Source: Methanolinea sp. (GTDB lineage: Archaea > Halobacteriota > Methanomicrobia > Methanomicrobiales > Methanospirillaceae). From it: a stretch of DNA of 42,604 nt. Position numbers and translations under genes: made by a program. The first letter of the stretch is position 1, and every line of letters starts with the position of its first letter. The stretch spans positions 1 through 42,604 of the forward strand of contig JASFYI010000004.1 in NCBI GenBank assembly GCA_030055515.1, read 5' to 3'. Below the pieces are notes generated by a model that did no database searches, was not told the DNA's origin, and worked only from the letters and a program-made list of their open reading frames with translations. Positions 36,514 through 42,604 of the stretch are shown piece after piece.

Positions 36514-37236
36514 TTATGGTTGGGAATCGGGGAGCAGGGGGAGCGGATTCTCGCCGGGGGCGCACACGAGTGTCCCCGCCGTCTTTCTCCCGGCGAGGAC
36601 GTCCAGCAGGAGGCCGGGAACCCTCCCGTCGAGGACGAGGAGCGGGATACGGCTCCTGCTGATGACTTTCGCGGCGACGATGTCGATCACGGTGTGCGAC
36701 CCGGCCTCGAGACCGGCCTTCCCCACGATCGCGAGGAGCCCCGGGAAGTCAAGGCGGTCGAACCGGCGGGCGGAGGGGTCGGACTCCGGGTCCGCCGAGT
36801 AGATGCCGTCGACCGAGGTGAGGTTGACGAGGAGGTCGGCCCGCGAGATCTCCGCGAGGACCGCCGCGACAGCATCCGTCGTCTGGCCGGGGGTCACGCC
36901 GCCCATCAGGACGACCTTCCCCCTCCCCATCGAGGCCGCGGCCTCGCCCGGCGATCCGGCGACGGTGTAGTGCGCCGCGTCCCCGAGTGCCGCGCGGAGC
37001 ATCGTCGCGTTCAGCCGCGTGACGAGGATCCCGACCTCGTCGCACGAGGCCTCGTCCGCGCCGCACTCCCGCGCGACCCTGATGTAGCGGCGCGCCTCGC
37101 CCCCGCCGCCGACGACGACGGCGATGTCTGCCCGCGCGCAGAGCTGCCTGAGGACGGAGGCGTAGGGGGCGAGGGCGTGGGATTCGAGCGTGGGGAAAAG
37201 GACGGATCCCCCGAGCGAGAGGACGATGCGGGCCAT
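36514..37236 (-). CDS. pyrH: UMP kinase (archaeal PyrH type)
   Basis: This 240-residue amino-acid-kinase-fold enzyme phosphorylates UMP to UDP. MARIVLSLGGSVLFP is the nucleotide-binding start, VVVGGGGEARRYI the UMP/phosphate loop, MGGVTPGQTTDAVAA the acceptor site and NLTSVDGIYSADPE the ATP site. The ATG at 37236 follows GGGTGACT, and CTATATGTGG (37270-37261 on the reverse strand) is a well-placed TATA box. The gene is monocistronic, ending just before the tRNA-Pro promoter. Confidence 0.92.
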   Translation of the reverse strand: MARIVLSLGGSVLFPTLESHALAPYASVLRQLCARADIAVVVGGGGEARRYIRVARECGADEASCDEVGILVTRLNATMLRAALGDAAHYTVAGSPGEAAASMGRGKVVLMGGVTPGQTTDAVAAVLAEISRADLLVNLTSVDGIYSADPESDPSARRFDRLDFPGLLAIVGKAGLEAGSHTVIDIVAAKVISRSRIPLLVLDGRVPGLLLDVLAGRKTAGTLVCAPGENPLPLLPDSQP

Positions 37237-37260
37237 AGTCACCCATTCATTGCACCATGC

Positions 37261-37270
37261 CCCACATATA
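37261..37270 (-). promoter_or_regulatory. TATA box of pyrH
   Basis: The reverse-strand CTATATGTGG lies about 30 bases upstream of the pyrH ATG. It abuts the start of the divergent zinc-ribbon gene, so transcription in the two directions may interfere. Confidence 0.55.
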
Positions 37271-37271
37271 G

Positions 37272-37430
37272 ATGTTGAAGGCGATGGAACGCTGTCCGGC
37301 CTGCGGGAGCAGGGATATCTTCCTCCTCGCCGGGGGATGCCTCGGCCAGGTCTACGCGTGCAAGGAATGCGGGTACCGCGGGTCGCTCGTGGTCGCGTGC
37401 GAGGAGGACGACGGGGAGGAAGGTCACTAG
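37272..37430 (+). CDS. Small zinc-ribbon protein
   Basis: This is a 52-residue frame from ATG 37272, or 48 residues from ATG 37284, which follows GAAGGCG. Two CxxC knuckles are clear: ERCPACGSRDIFLLAGG and VYACKECGYRGSLVVACE, with the aromatic/glycine pattern of the GYRGS type found in other archaeal small zinc ribbons. The acidic tail EEDDGEEGH ends it. It may bind nucleic acid or a protein partner. It lies 35 bases before amrS and may share its transcript. Confidence 0.72.
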   Translation: MLKAMERCPACGSRDIFLLAGGCLGQVYACKECGYRGSLVVACEEDDGEEGH

Positions 37431-37465
37431 GTTTATCTCCGGGGACCGGCGAAAGTGAGACTACA

Positions 37466-38491
37466 ATGAGAGAGATGCACAGGGCACTCCAGTGGGCGCC
37501 GGAGGGCGGGGAGGGTGCGGTGCGGTGTTCCCTGTGCGCCCACCGGTGCCTGATCCGGCCGGGGAAGGAGGGAATATGCGGGGTCCGCCACAACCGCGGG
37601 GGGGAGCTCTTTGCCCTCACCTACGGGCGGGTGAGCGCGGAGGCCGTCGACCCCGTCGAGAAGAAACCCCTGTACCACTTCCTCCCCGGGACGCTCTCCT
37701 ACTCCCTCGGGAGCGTGGGGTGCAACTTCCACTGCGCGCACTGCCAGAACTGGCACATCTCGAGGGCGGGCACGGACATGCCGGGACTCCGCGACCTCCC
37801 GCCGGAGGTGGGCGTCGCGCGGGCGAAGCAGGCGGGGTGCGCGAGCATCTCGTGGACCTACAACGAGCCCACGATCTGGCACGAGTACGCGCTCGACATG
37901 GGGAGGCTCGCGCGAAAGGAAGGGCTCGCGACGATCTACGTGACGAACGGGTACATCACGGAGGAGGCACTCAGGGAACTCGCGCCCGTGCTCCAGGCGT
38001 TCCGCGTGGACATCAAGGCGTTCTCCGAGGATTTTTACAGGAAGGTCTGCGGCGCCCGCCTCCAGCCCGTCCTCGACGCGGCGGTCCTCGCCCGCGAACT
38101 GGGGATGCACGTCGAGGTCGTGACGCTCGTGATACCCGGGAAGAACGACAGCCGCGAGGAGATGGGCGCACTCGTCCGGTGGATCCGCGACAACCTCGGG
38201 GCCGAGACACCGGTCCACTTCACGCGCTTCCACCCCGACTACAGGATGCGCGACGTGGGCGCGACGCCCGTCCAGACCCTCGAGCGAATCTACCGGCAGG
38301 CGCGGGAGGAAGGGCTGAAGTTCCCGTACCTCGGCAACGTCTCGCCCCACCCGTGGGAGAGCACGTACTGCCCTGCCTGCGGAGCGCTGTGCATCGAGAG
38401 GTACGGGTACGCGGTCTCGTTCCGGAACATCTCGGGGAACGCGTGCAGCAAGTGCGGGGAACCGATCCCCTATGTCAGGGCGAAAGGCTAG
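37466..38491 (+). CDS. amrS: AmmeMemoRadiSam-system radical SAM enzyme
   Basis: This 341-residue radical SAM protein has the cluster motif GCNFHCAHCQNW (Cys86, Cys90, Cys93). It is preceded by a cysteine pattern CSLCAHRC and CGVRHN that is usual in this family, related to pyruvate formate-lyase-activating enzymes. The C-terminal part has a zinc-like YCPACG...CSKCG pair. Partners AMMECR1 and Memo are not in this window. The reaction is unknown. The ATG at 37466 has GTGAG upstream. The stop lies inside the next gene, overlapping by 20 bases. Confidence 0.88.
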   Translation: MREMHRALQWAPEGGEGAVRCSLCAHRCLIRPGKEGICGVRHNRGGELFALTYGRVSAEAVDPVEKKPLYHFLPGTLSYSLGSVGCNFHCAHCQNWHISRAGTDMPGLRDLPPEVGVARAKQAGCASISWTYNEPTIWHEYALDMGRLARKEGLATIYVTNGYITEEALRELAPVLQAFRVDIKAFSEDFYRKVCGARLQPVLDAAVLARELGMHVEVVTLVIPGKNDSREEMGALVRWIRDNLGAETPVHFTRFHPDYRMRDVGATPVQTLERIYRQAREEGLKFPYLGNVSPHPWESTYCPACGALCIERYGYAVSFRNISGNACSKCGEPIPYVRAKG

Positions 38492-39026
38492 GGGAGAGAA
38501 GGCCCCCCGGTTCCTCGCGGACCGGATGCTCGGGACGCTCTGCCGGTACCTGCGGTTCATGGGGTACGACACGGTGAGCGCGACGGAGATGGGCGAGGGA
38601 AACACCCGCGAGGACACGATCCTCCTCGCCCGCGCCCGCGCCGAGGGGAGGATCCTCCTCACCATGGACCGCGAGCTTGCCCGCCGGGGGGGACCCGATG
38701 CATTCCTCGTCGAGGAGAGGGAGGTCATGGACCAGGTCCGGGCACTCGCCCGCGCCGGCCTCGTCGTGCCGGAGGCGAGGTTCACCCGGTGTTCGCTCTG
38801 CAACACGCCGCTCCGGCCCGCGCGCCCGTCAGAGGTGGCGCGGGCAGACTACGCGCCGGCGAGGGAGAGCGGGCGGACGTTCTACTGGTGCCCCCGGTGC
38901 AGGAAACTCTACTGGGACGGGACCCACGGGAAGAATCTCGAAAAGAGGTTCAGGGAGGTATTCCCCCCGGGCAGGGGGGAAGTCACGCGGCGGGAACCCT
39001 CGCCCTCTCCCGGGAACGGCGCCTGA
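38472..39026 (+). CDS. Mut7-C domain (PIN-like) putative RNase with zinc ribbon
   Basis: This 184-residue protein has an N-terminal PIN-like Mut7-C fold: RFLADRMLGTLCRYLRFMGY with its early Asp, ILLARARAEGRILLTMDREL with the second Asp, then a helical part. The C-terminal ribbon is TRCSLCNTPL...WCPRCRKLYWDGTHG. Proteins of this design are predicted ribonucleases. The ATG at 38472 overlaps the end of amrS, so the two are co-expressed. The last 44 bases overlap a convergent gene. Confidence 0.85.
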   Translation: MSGRKARGEKAPRFLADRMLGTLCRYLRFMGYDTVSATEMGEGNTREDTILLARARAEGRILLTMDRELARRGGPDAFLVEEREVMDQVRALARAGLVVPEARFTRCSLCNTPLRPARPSEVARADYAPARESGRTFYWCPRCRKLYWDGTHGKNLEKRFREVFPPGRGEVTRREPSPSPGNGA

Positions 39027-39393
39027 GCCAGACGAGGGTCTCGCCCTCGTACCCGAAGCTCCTCATGGGGATGAGCTCGACGTCTCCCGGGAGATCCGCC
39101 GCGTCTGCGCCCTGCGGGGCCATGACGACGAGCCGCGGGGTGGGTACACCGCCGATGGGCGATCCCGCGGCGATCTCCCGGAGCGTTCTTGCGGACTCCC
39201 CGGTGACCTTCCTCCCGAACGTGACGAGGACGTGTGCCCCCTCCGTCCTCCCGAGGATCCTCCGCGAGACGACGAACGCCGCCCCTTCGGGGGTCCGGGG
39301 GAGACTCTTTACCTGCCAGCCGTCGACGGCCGGGAAGAGCCGCTTGAGTTCCCGGCGGACGAATTCGTGCATGATGTCTTCGTTGGTTCCCAT
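38983..39393 (-). CDS. Protein of unknown function
   Basis: This 136-residue soluble protein begins MGTNEDIMHEFVRRELKRLF, followed by alternating strands (GAAFVVSRRILG, GAHVLVTFGRKVTG, PRLVVMAP, VELIPMRSFGYEGETLVWL). The alpha-beta pattern, with short basic strands, suggests a compact fold without visible catalytic motif, cysteines or membrane segments. A nuclease-like or restriction-endonuclease-like core is conceivable from the start helix plus the beta-hairpin, but nothing confirms it. It diverges from ruvC and converges with the Mut7-C gene. Confidence 0.65.
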   Translation of the reverse strand: MGTNEDIMHEFVRRELKRLFPAVDGWQVKSLPRTPEGAAFVVSRRILGRTEGAHVLVTFGRKVTGESARTLREIAAGSPIGGVPTPRLVVMAPQGADAADLPGDVELIPMRSFGYEGETLVWLRRRSRERARVPAA

Positions 39394-39453
39394 TCTCTCT
39401 CACCGCTGTGGAGAGGTAGACACTGGCACGGTAAAACCGTTTTGCATCCGCGG

Positions 39454-39487
39454 ACCGGGGGCTCCACCCGGGCAAGCGGCCCCCGGT
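39454..39487. repeat. Inverted repeat between the unknown gene and ruvC
   Basis: ACCGGGGGC (39454-39462) is the exact reverse complement of GCCCCCGGT (39479-39487), with a 16-base loop that contains CCCGGGCA. It stands in the 182-base divergent promoter region. No clear TATA box for ruvC is visible; TTGATGCC-type A/T islands near 39508-39520 are the best candidates. Confidence 0.45.
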
Positions 39488-39575
39488 TCTCTTTCGCGCC
39501 CCCATGGAAAGGTATTTGATGCCATTTCCCGATAGATCGAGTGGAAAACCACGGAAAAATGGTCTTTTACGTCCC

Positions 39576-40061
39576 ATGATCGTGATCGGCATCGACCCGG
39601 GGCTCGCGACTGTCGGGTACGGTATCCTCTCCTCCGACGGGAGGGCCGTGAGTCCCCTCGCGTACGCGTGCATAAGGACCTCCCCATGCCCCGGCGGGAC
39701 GCCGGAGCGCCTCGAGCGCATCTTCGACGGGGTCTCCCGCCTCCTCGAGGAGTACTCCCCGGAGTGGATGGCGGTGGAGACCCTCTTCTTCTCGCGCAAC
39801 GTGACGTCCGCGCTCGGCGTCGCGGAGGTCCGCGGCGTCATCATGCTCGCCGCACGCAAGCAGGGCGTCCCGGTCGCCGAGTACACGCCCAACCAGGTGA
39901 AGCAGGCGATCACAGGCTCGGCGAGGGCGGACAAGCGCCAGATGCAGGAGATGATCGCGCGGCTCCTCTCCCTCCCCGCGATCCCGCGGCCCGACGACGT
40001 CGCGGACGGGCTCTCCGTCGCCCTCTGCCACATCCACACCGCGAGGGGATACCCGGGATGA
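39576..40061 (+). CDS. ruvC: Holliday junction resolvase RuvC
   Basis: This 161-residue bacterial-type junction endonuclease has all four acidic active-site residues in place: Asp7 in GIDPGLATVGYG, Glu68 in MAVETLFF, and Asp141 and Asp144 in RPDDVADGLSVALCH. The length is normal. ATG 39576 is chosen because RuvC proteins begin with this strand; the frame is open to 39504, but that extension has no family counterpart. It overlaps ruvA by ATGA. RuvABC is otherwise rare in archaea, which use Hjc. Confidence 0.94.
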   Translation: MIVIGIDPGLATVGYGILSSDGRAVSPLAYACIRTSPCPGGTPERLERIFDGVSRLLEEYSPEWMAVETLFFSRNVTSALGVAEVRGVIMLAARKQGVPVAEYTPNQVKQAITGSARADKRQMQEMIARLLSLPAIPRPDDVADGLSVALCHIHTARGYPG

Positions 40062-40657
40062 TCGCGCGGCTCCGCGGGAGGATCGTGGGACGGGAGGAAG
40101 GGGCGGTGATCGTCGAGGCAGGGGGTATCGGGTACCAGGTCTTCATGCCGCGCCCGCTCCTCGAGAGGCTCGCGGGGGCGGAGGGGGAGGTGGTCCTGCA
40201 CACCCACCTCGCCGTGAGGGAGGACGGGATCGCGCTCTACGGGTTCCTCACGCCGGCAGAGCGCGAGATGTTCCGGATGCTCATCTCTGTCACGCGCGTC
40301 GGTCCTGTGCTCGCCTGCTCCATCCTCTCGCAGGTATCCGTGCCGGAACTCGCGGCCGCGGTCATCGGCGGGGACGAGAAGGCGCTCACGAGGATTTCCG
40401 GGGTGGGGAAGAGGAACGCCGGCAGGATCATCCTCGAGCTGCGCGACACCATGAAGAAGAGGGCAGACCTCCTCTCGGGGGAGGTCCGCGTGGTCCCGGA
40501 GGACCCCGTGCGGAGGGACGCCGAGGCCGCGCTCATCGCGCTCGGGTTCTCCTCCCGCGAGGCGGGCGACGCCGTGGAGCGCGTGGCCCGCGGGATGACG
40601 AGCCCGTCGGTGCAGGACGTGGTGCGGGCTGCACTCAGGGTCCTGCGGGAGGGGTGA
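40058..40657 (+). CDS. ruvA: Holliday junction DNA-binding subunit RuvA
   Basis: This 199-residue protein has the three RuvA domains: an OB fold ([20 protein letters not shown]...GIGYQVFMP), tandem helix-hairpin-helix motifs ([13 protein letters not shown] and [18 protein letters not shown]), and a flexible linker leading to domain III ([20 protein letters not shown]), which contacts RuvB. The acidic pin region of the OB domain cannot be judged closely. The start overlaps the ruvC stop and ruvB follows after 4 bases. Confidence 0.94.
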   Translation: MIARLRGRIVGREEGAVIVEAGGIGYQVFMPRPLLERLAGAEGEVVLHTHLAVREDGIALYGFLTPAEREMFRMLISVTRVGPVLACSILSQVSVPELAAAVIGGDEKALTRISGVGKRNAGRIILELRDTMKKRADLLSGEVRVVPEDPVRRDAEAALIALGFSSREAGDAVERVARGMTSPSVQDVVRAALRVLREG

Positions 40658-40661
40658 GAGG

Positions 40662-41660
40662 GTGCCGGATACCGGGGTGACCGGACTTCCCCGCGGGGGA
40701 GGGGAAGACCTCGACGAGGCGGCCATCAGGCCCGAGAGGTTCGAGGACTTCGTGGGGCAGGATGTCCTCAAGGAGACGCTGCGCATTGCCATCGAGGCCG
40801 CGCGGGCGAGGGGCGAGCCGCTCGACCACACGCTTTTTTCCGGCCCGCCGGGCCTCGGGAAGACGACGCTTGCCCACATCATCGCGAGGGAGATGGGGAC
40901 GAACCTCCACTGCACGAGCGGCCCGGTCCTCGAGAAGCCCGGGGACCTCGCCGCGATTCTCACGCTCCTCAAGAGGGGTGACGTCCTCTTCATCGACGAG
41001 ATCCACAGGCTGCACGCGGTCATCGAGGAGATCCTCTACCCCGCGATGGAGGACTACTGCATCGACGTGATGATAGGCGAGGGGCCGAGCGCGCGGTCCA
41101 TCCGGATCACGCTCGAGCCCTTCACCCTCGTCGGGGCGACGACGAGGGTCGGCCTCCTCGGCTCACCCTTCAGGGACAGGTTCGGCATCGTCGTCCGCTT
41201 AAACCTCTACAGCACGGCCGAACTGACCCGCATCGTCACGAGGAGCGCGGGGATCATGAAGATCCCCATCCTCCCCGAGGGGGCGGAAGAGATCGCGAGG
41301 AGGAGCAGGGGAACACCGAGGATCGCAAACAGGCTCCTCCGGAGGGTCGCGGATTTCGCGCTCGTGCGGGGCGAGGGCATCATCACGAGGGAGATCGCGG
41401 ACCAGGCACTCGGGATGCTCGGCATCGACAAGCTCGGGCTCGACGAGGTCGACAGGCGGATCCTCCACGCGATCGTCCACCAGTTCGGCGGAGGCCCCGT
41501 GGGCCTGAAAACGATCGCCATCGCGGTCGGCGAGGACATCCGCACGATCGAGGACGTCCACGAGCCCTACCTCATCCAGGCGGGGCTTATCAAGAGGACC
41601 CCGAAGGGGAGGGAGGCGACGCCGGCCGCAATGGGCCACGTCTCGCGCACGTGGTGGTGA
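40662..41660 (+). CDS. ruvB: Holliday junction branch-migration ATPase RuvB
   Basis: This 332-residue AAA+ motor begins [19 protein letters not shown], with Walker [10 protein letters not shown] (Lys67), Walker [11 protein letters not shown], sensor [19 protein letters not shown] and the Arg finger region within it, then a winged-helix end ([20 protein letters not shown]). The GTG start at 40662 follows GGGGTGAGAG. It completes a ruvC-ruvA-ruvB operon whose tight spacing indicates regulated co-expression of the resolvasome. Confidence 0.96.
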   Translation: MPDTGVTGLPRGGGEDLDEAAIRPERFEDFVGQDVLKETLRIAIEAARARGEPLDHTLFSGPPGLGKTTLAHIIAREMGTNLHCTSGPVLEKPGDLAAILTLLKRGDVLFIDEIHRLHAVIEEILYPAMEDYCIDVMIGEGPSARSIRITLEPFTLVGATTRVGLLGSPFRDRFGIVVRLNLYSTAELTRIVTRSAGIMKIPILPEGAEEIARRSRGTPRIANRLLRRVADFALVRGEGIITREIADQALGMLGIDKLGLDEVDRRILHAIVHQFGGGPVGLKTIAIAVGEDIRTIEDVHEPYLIQAGLIKRTPKGREATPAAMGHVSRTWW

Positions 41661-41689
41661 ACGGCGGAGAGAGCCGCGTTCCCGGGGAA

Positions 41690-41784
41690 TATATAAATAC
41701 CTTGAGGATTCATCGGAATTTATACCATTCTCCCCGCGATCCGGGGGAGTCCCGCCCGCGGGGCGGGCGGATCGCGCGAGGGGA
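41690..41784 (+). promoter_or_regulatory. TATA box and long leader hairpin of the secreted-protein gene
   Basis: ATATATAAAT (41690-41699) is a strong TATA box; a second A/T element lies at 41717-41726. Downstream, GCGATCCG (41736-41743) pairs with CGGATCGC (41768-41775), and inside it CCCGCCC (41751-41757) pairs with GGGCGGG (41761-41767). TCCCC (41731-41735) can extend the stem with GGGGA (41780-41784), which touches the ribosome-binding region. The hairpin lies inside the predicted leader. It could instead terminate ruvB transcripts. Confidence 0.5.
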
Positions 41785-41797
41785 TGGGGGTGTGGAG

Positions 41798-42604
41798 ATG
41801 CGCGCGTCGTGGAGGTGTGGCGGTCCCGTGCGACCGCACGGGCTCGCAGTGCTCTTTCTCTTCCTGCTCCCGGTCCTCTGGGTACCGGCGGGGGCACTCG
41901 TGGTGTACGCGACCGACTGCACGATTCCTTCGCCCGGGGAATCGGGGGAGTGCTCCATCATCGCGGACGAGCTCCTCGCGGGGCTCTCGGAGTACGAGGT
42001 CACCGCATGGATCGCCGACCCGCGCGTCGGCACGATCACGGCCCTCCGGTTCCCCCCGTTCGCCCGGCTCAACAGCAGGAGCAAGGTTCCCGCGGGGTCC
42101 GTGACGTTCAAGGGTGCGGACACGAGCAACCAGGTCCGACCCGGGCACCGGGACGTCCTCCTCGCGACCCTGAAGGTCAGGGGGAGCACGGCGGGGACGA
42201 CCGAGCTCGCCGTGACGGTCCTTTCCCTGAAGGACGAGGGTGGGACTCCGCTCCAAGTGACGGGGAGGAACGGGAGGCTCGTCGTGCGGGCTCCCCCCGG
42301 GGACGCACCTGACCCCGTCGCTTCCGCGAGTAATACCCTCGTCCCTGAGGACCTCGCGGTCCACGCGGACCTGTCCGGGGAGGTGCAGGGTGCATGCGGG
42401 AACGACCCGGGACAGGTGGCCACCCCTGTCACCGCGCAGCCGACAACCTCGCCTCCGCCCTCCCCCGCCCCGACGGCTGGACCGGGTCAAGCGCTCTCCC
42501 CCGTCCTCGTCCCTCCCGCCGCGCCAGTTCCGGACGCCGAGGAGACACCGCCTCCCACCCCGACACCGGACGTCGCGGTGACACAGTCTCCTGCTCCGAC
42601 TCCG
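41798..42604 (+). CDS. Secreted Pro/Thr-rich surface protein, N-terminal part (runs off the window)
   Basis: 269 codons stay open to the window edge. Residues 1-33 form a signal peptide (basic start, core LAVLFLFLLPVLWVPAGA). A beta-rich domain of about 130 residues follows (VVYATDCTIPSPGESGEC..., VTAWIADPRVGTITALRFPP, DVLLATLKVRGSTAGTTELA), with the feel of cohesin-like domains in methanogen surface proteins. From about residue 215 the chain is Pro/Thr/Ala-rich (PTTSPPPSPAPTAGPG...). A PGF-CTERM anchor, the ArtA signal, would be at the unseen end. ATG 41798 has GGGGGTG 5 bases upstream; GTG 41792 is in frame. Confidence 0.72.
   Translation, partial: MRASWRCGGPVRPHGLAVLFLFLLPVLWVPAGALVVYATDCTIPSPGESGECSIIADELLAGLSEYEVTAWIADPRVGTITALRFPPFARLNSRSKVPAGSVTFKGADTSNQVRPGHRDVLLATLKVRGSTAGTTELAVTVLSLKDEGGTPLQVTGRNGRLVVRAPPGDAPDPVASASNTLVPEDLAVHADLSGEVQGACGNDPGQVATPVTAQPTTSPPPSPAPTAGPGQALSPVLVPPAAPVPDAEETPPPTPTPDVAVTQSPAPTP

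Noticed and set aside
39504-39575. N-terminal extension of ruvC from an earlier ATG
   Set aside because: The extra 24 residues have no counterpart in RuvC, whose fold begins with the strand at the later ATG.

Overview
The window is GC-rich, densely coded archaeal DNA. It most likely comes from a hydrogenotrophic, formate-using methanogen of the order Methanomicrobiales. The evidence is a formate dehydrogenase alpha subunit of methanogen type, two methanofuran biosynthesis genes (mfnD, mfnF), a fused formaldehyde-activating enzyme/hexulose-phosphate synthase, archaeal TBP, TFS, Hef, TruD and Pth2, TATA-box promoters, and an intron-bearing tRNA-Trp. Bacterial-type gyrase and a complete ruvC-ruvA-ruvB cluster sit in the same archaeal backbone. 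No gene-free gap reaches 300 bases. I found no CRISPR array, prophage or intact insertion sequence.

Layout. 1-4.4 kb: start of fdhA, an orphan zinc-ribbon/HTH protein, a small membrane zinc ribbon overlapping mfnF-mfnD, then surE-rpiA. 4.5-7.1 kb: a winged-helix regulator, tbp, a pilin-like surface protein with a Thr/Pro repeat linker, and tfs. 7.2-13.3 kb: archaeosortase artA facing a CDP-alcohol phosphatidyltransferase, a riboflavin/F420-pathway reductase with sppA, truD, pth2 and a geranylgeranyl-reductase family flavoprotein. 13.3-16.4 kb: a cobalt (or nickel) ECF transporter operon in the order M-N-O-Q, then a short unknown protein. 16.5-21.4 kb: gyrB-gyrA and yjbQ. 21.5-26.3 kb: UPF0147 diverging from a p27-like zinc ribbon, then glyS-hef. 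26.4-29.4 kb: an HTH protein, a metallo-hydrolase, an unrecognised 28-residue membrane microprotein unit, and fae-hps. 29.5-33.9 kb: tRNA-Trp with a C/D-guide intron, an acyl-CoA synthetase, mtiP-dadD and tRNA-Ala. 33.9-39.4 kb: a PhoU-like protein with a Pit phosphate permease, tRNA-Pro-nth, pyrH, a small zinc ribbon, amrS, a Mut7-C protein and an unknown. 39.5-42.6 kb: ruvC-ruvA-ruvB and the start of a secreted Pro/Thr-rich protein.

Functional links. fdhA, mfnD/mfnF and fae-hps serve C1 metabolism. Hps run in reverse, together with rpiA, supplies ribose phosphate. MtiP and DadD salvage methylthioadenosine and 5'-deoxyadenosine. ArtA and the lipid head-group enzyme fit C-terminal lipid anchoring of surface proteins such as those in this window. 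The most interesting non-coding signals are the guide-RNA intron of tRNA-Trp, perfect inverted repeats enclosing the TATA boxes of tbp and of the 28-residue ORF, a tandem repeat abutting the fae-hps TATA box, a 9-nt gap between tRNA-Pro and nth, and a long hairpin before the last gene.
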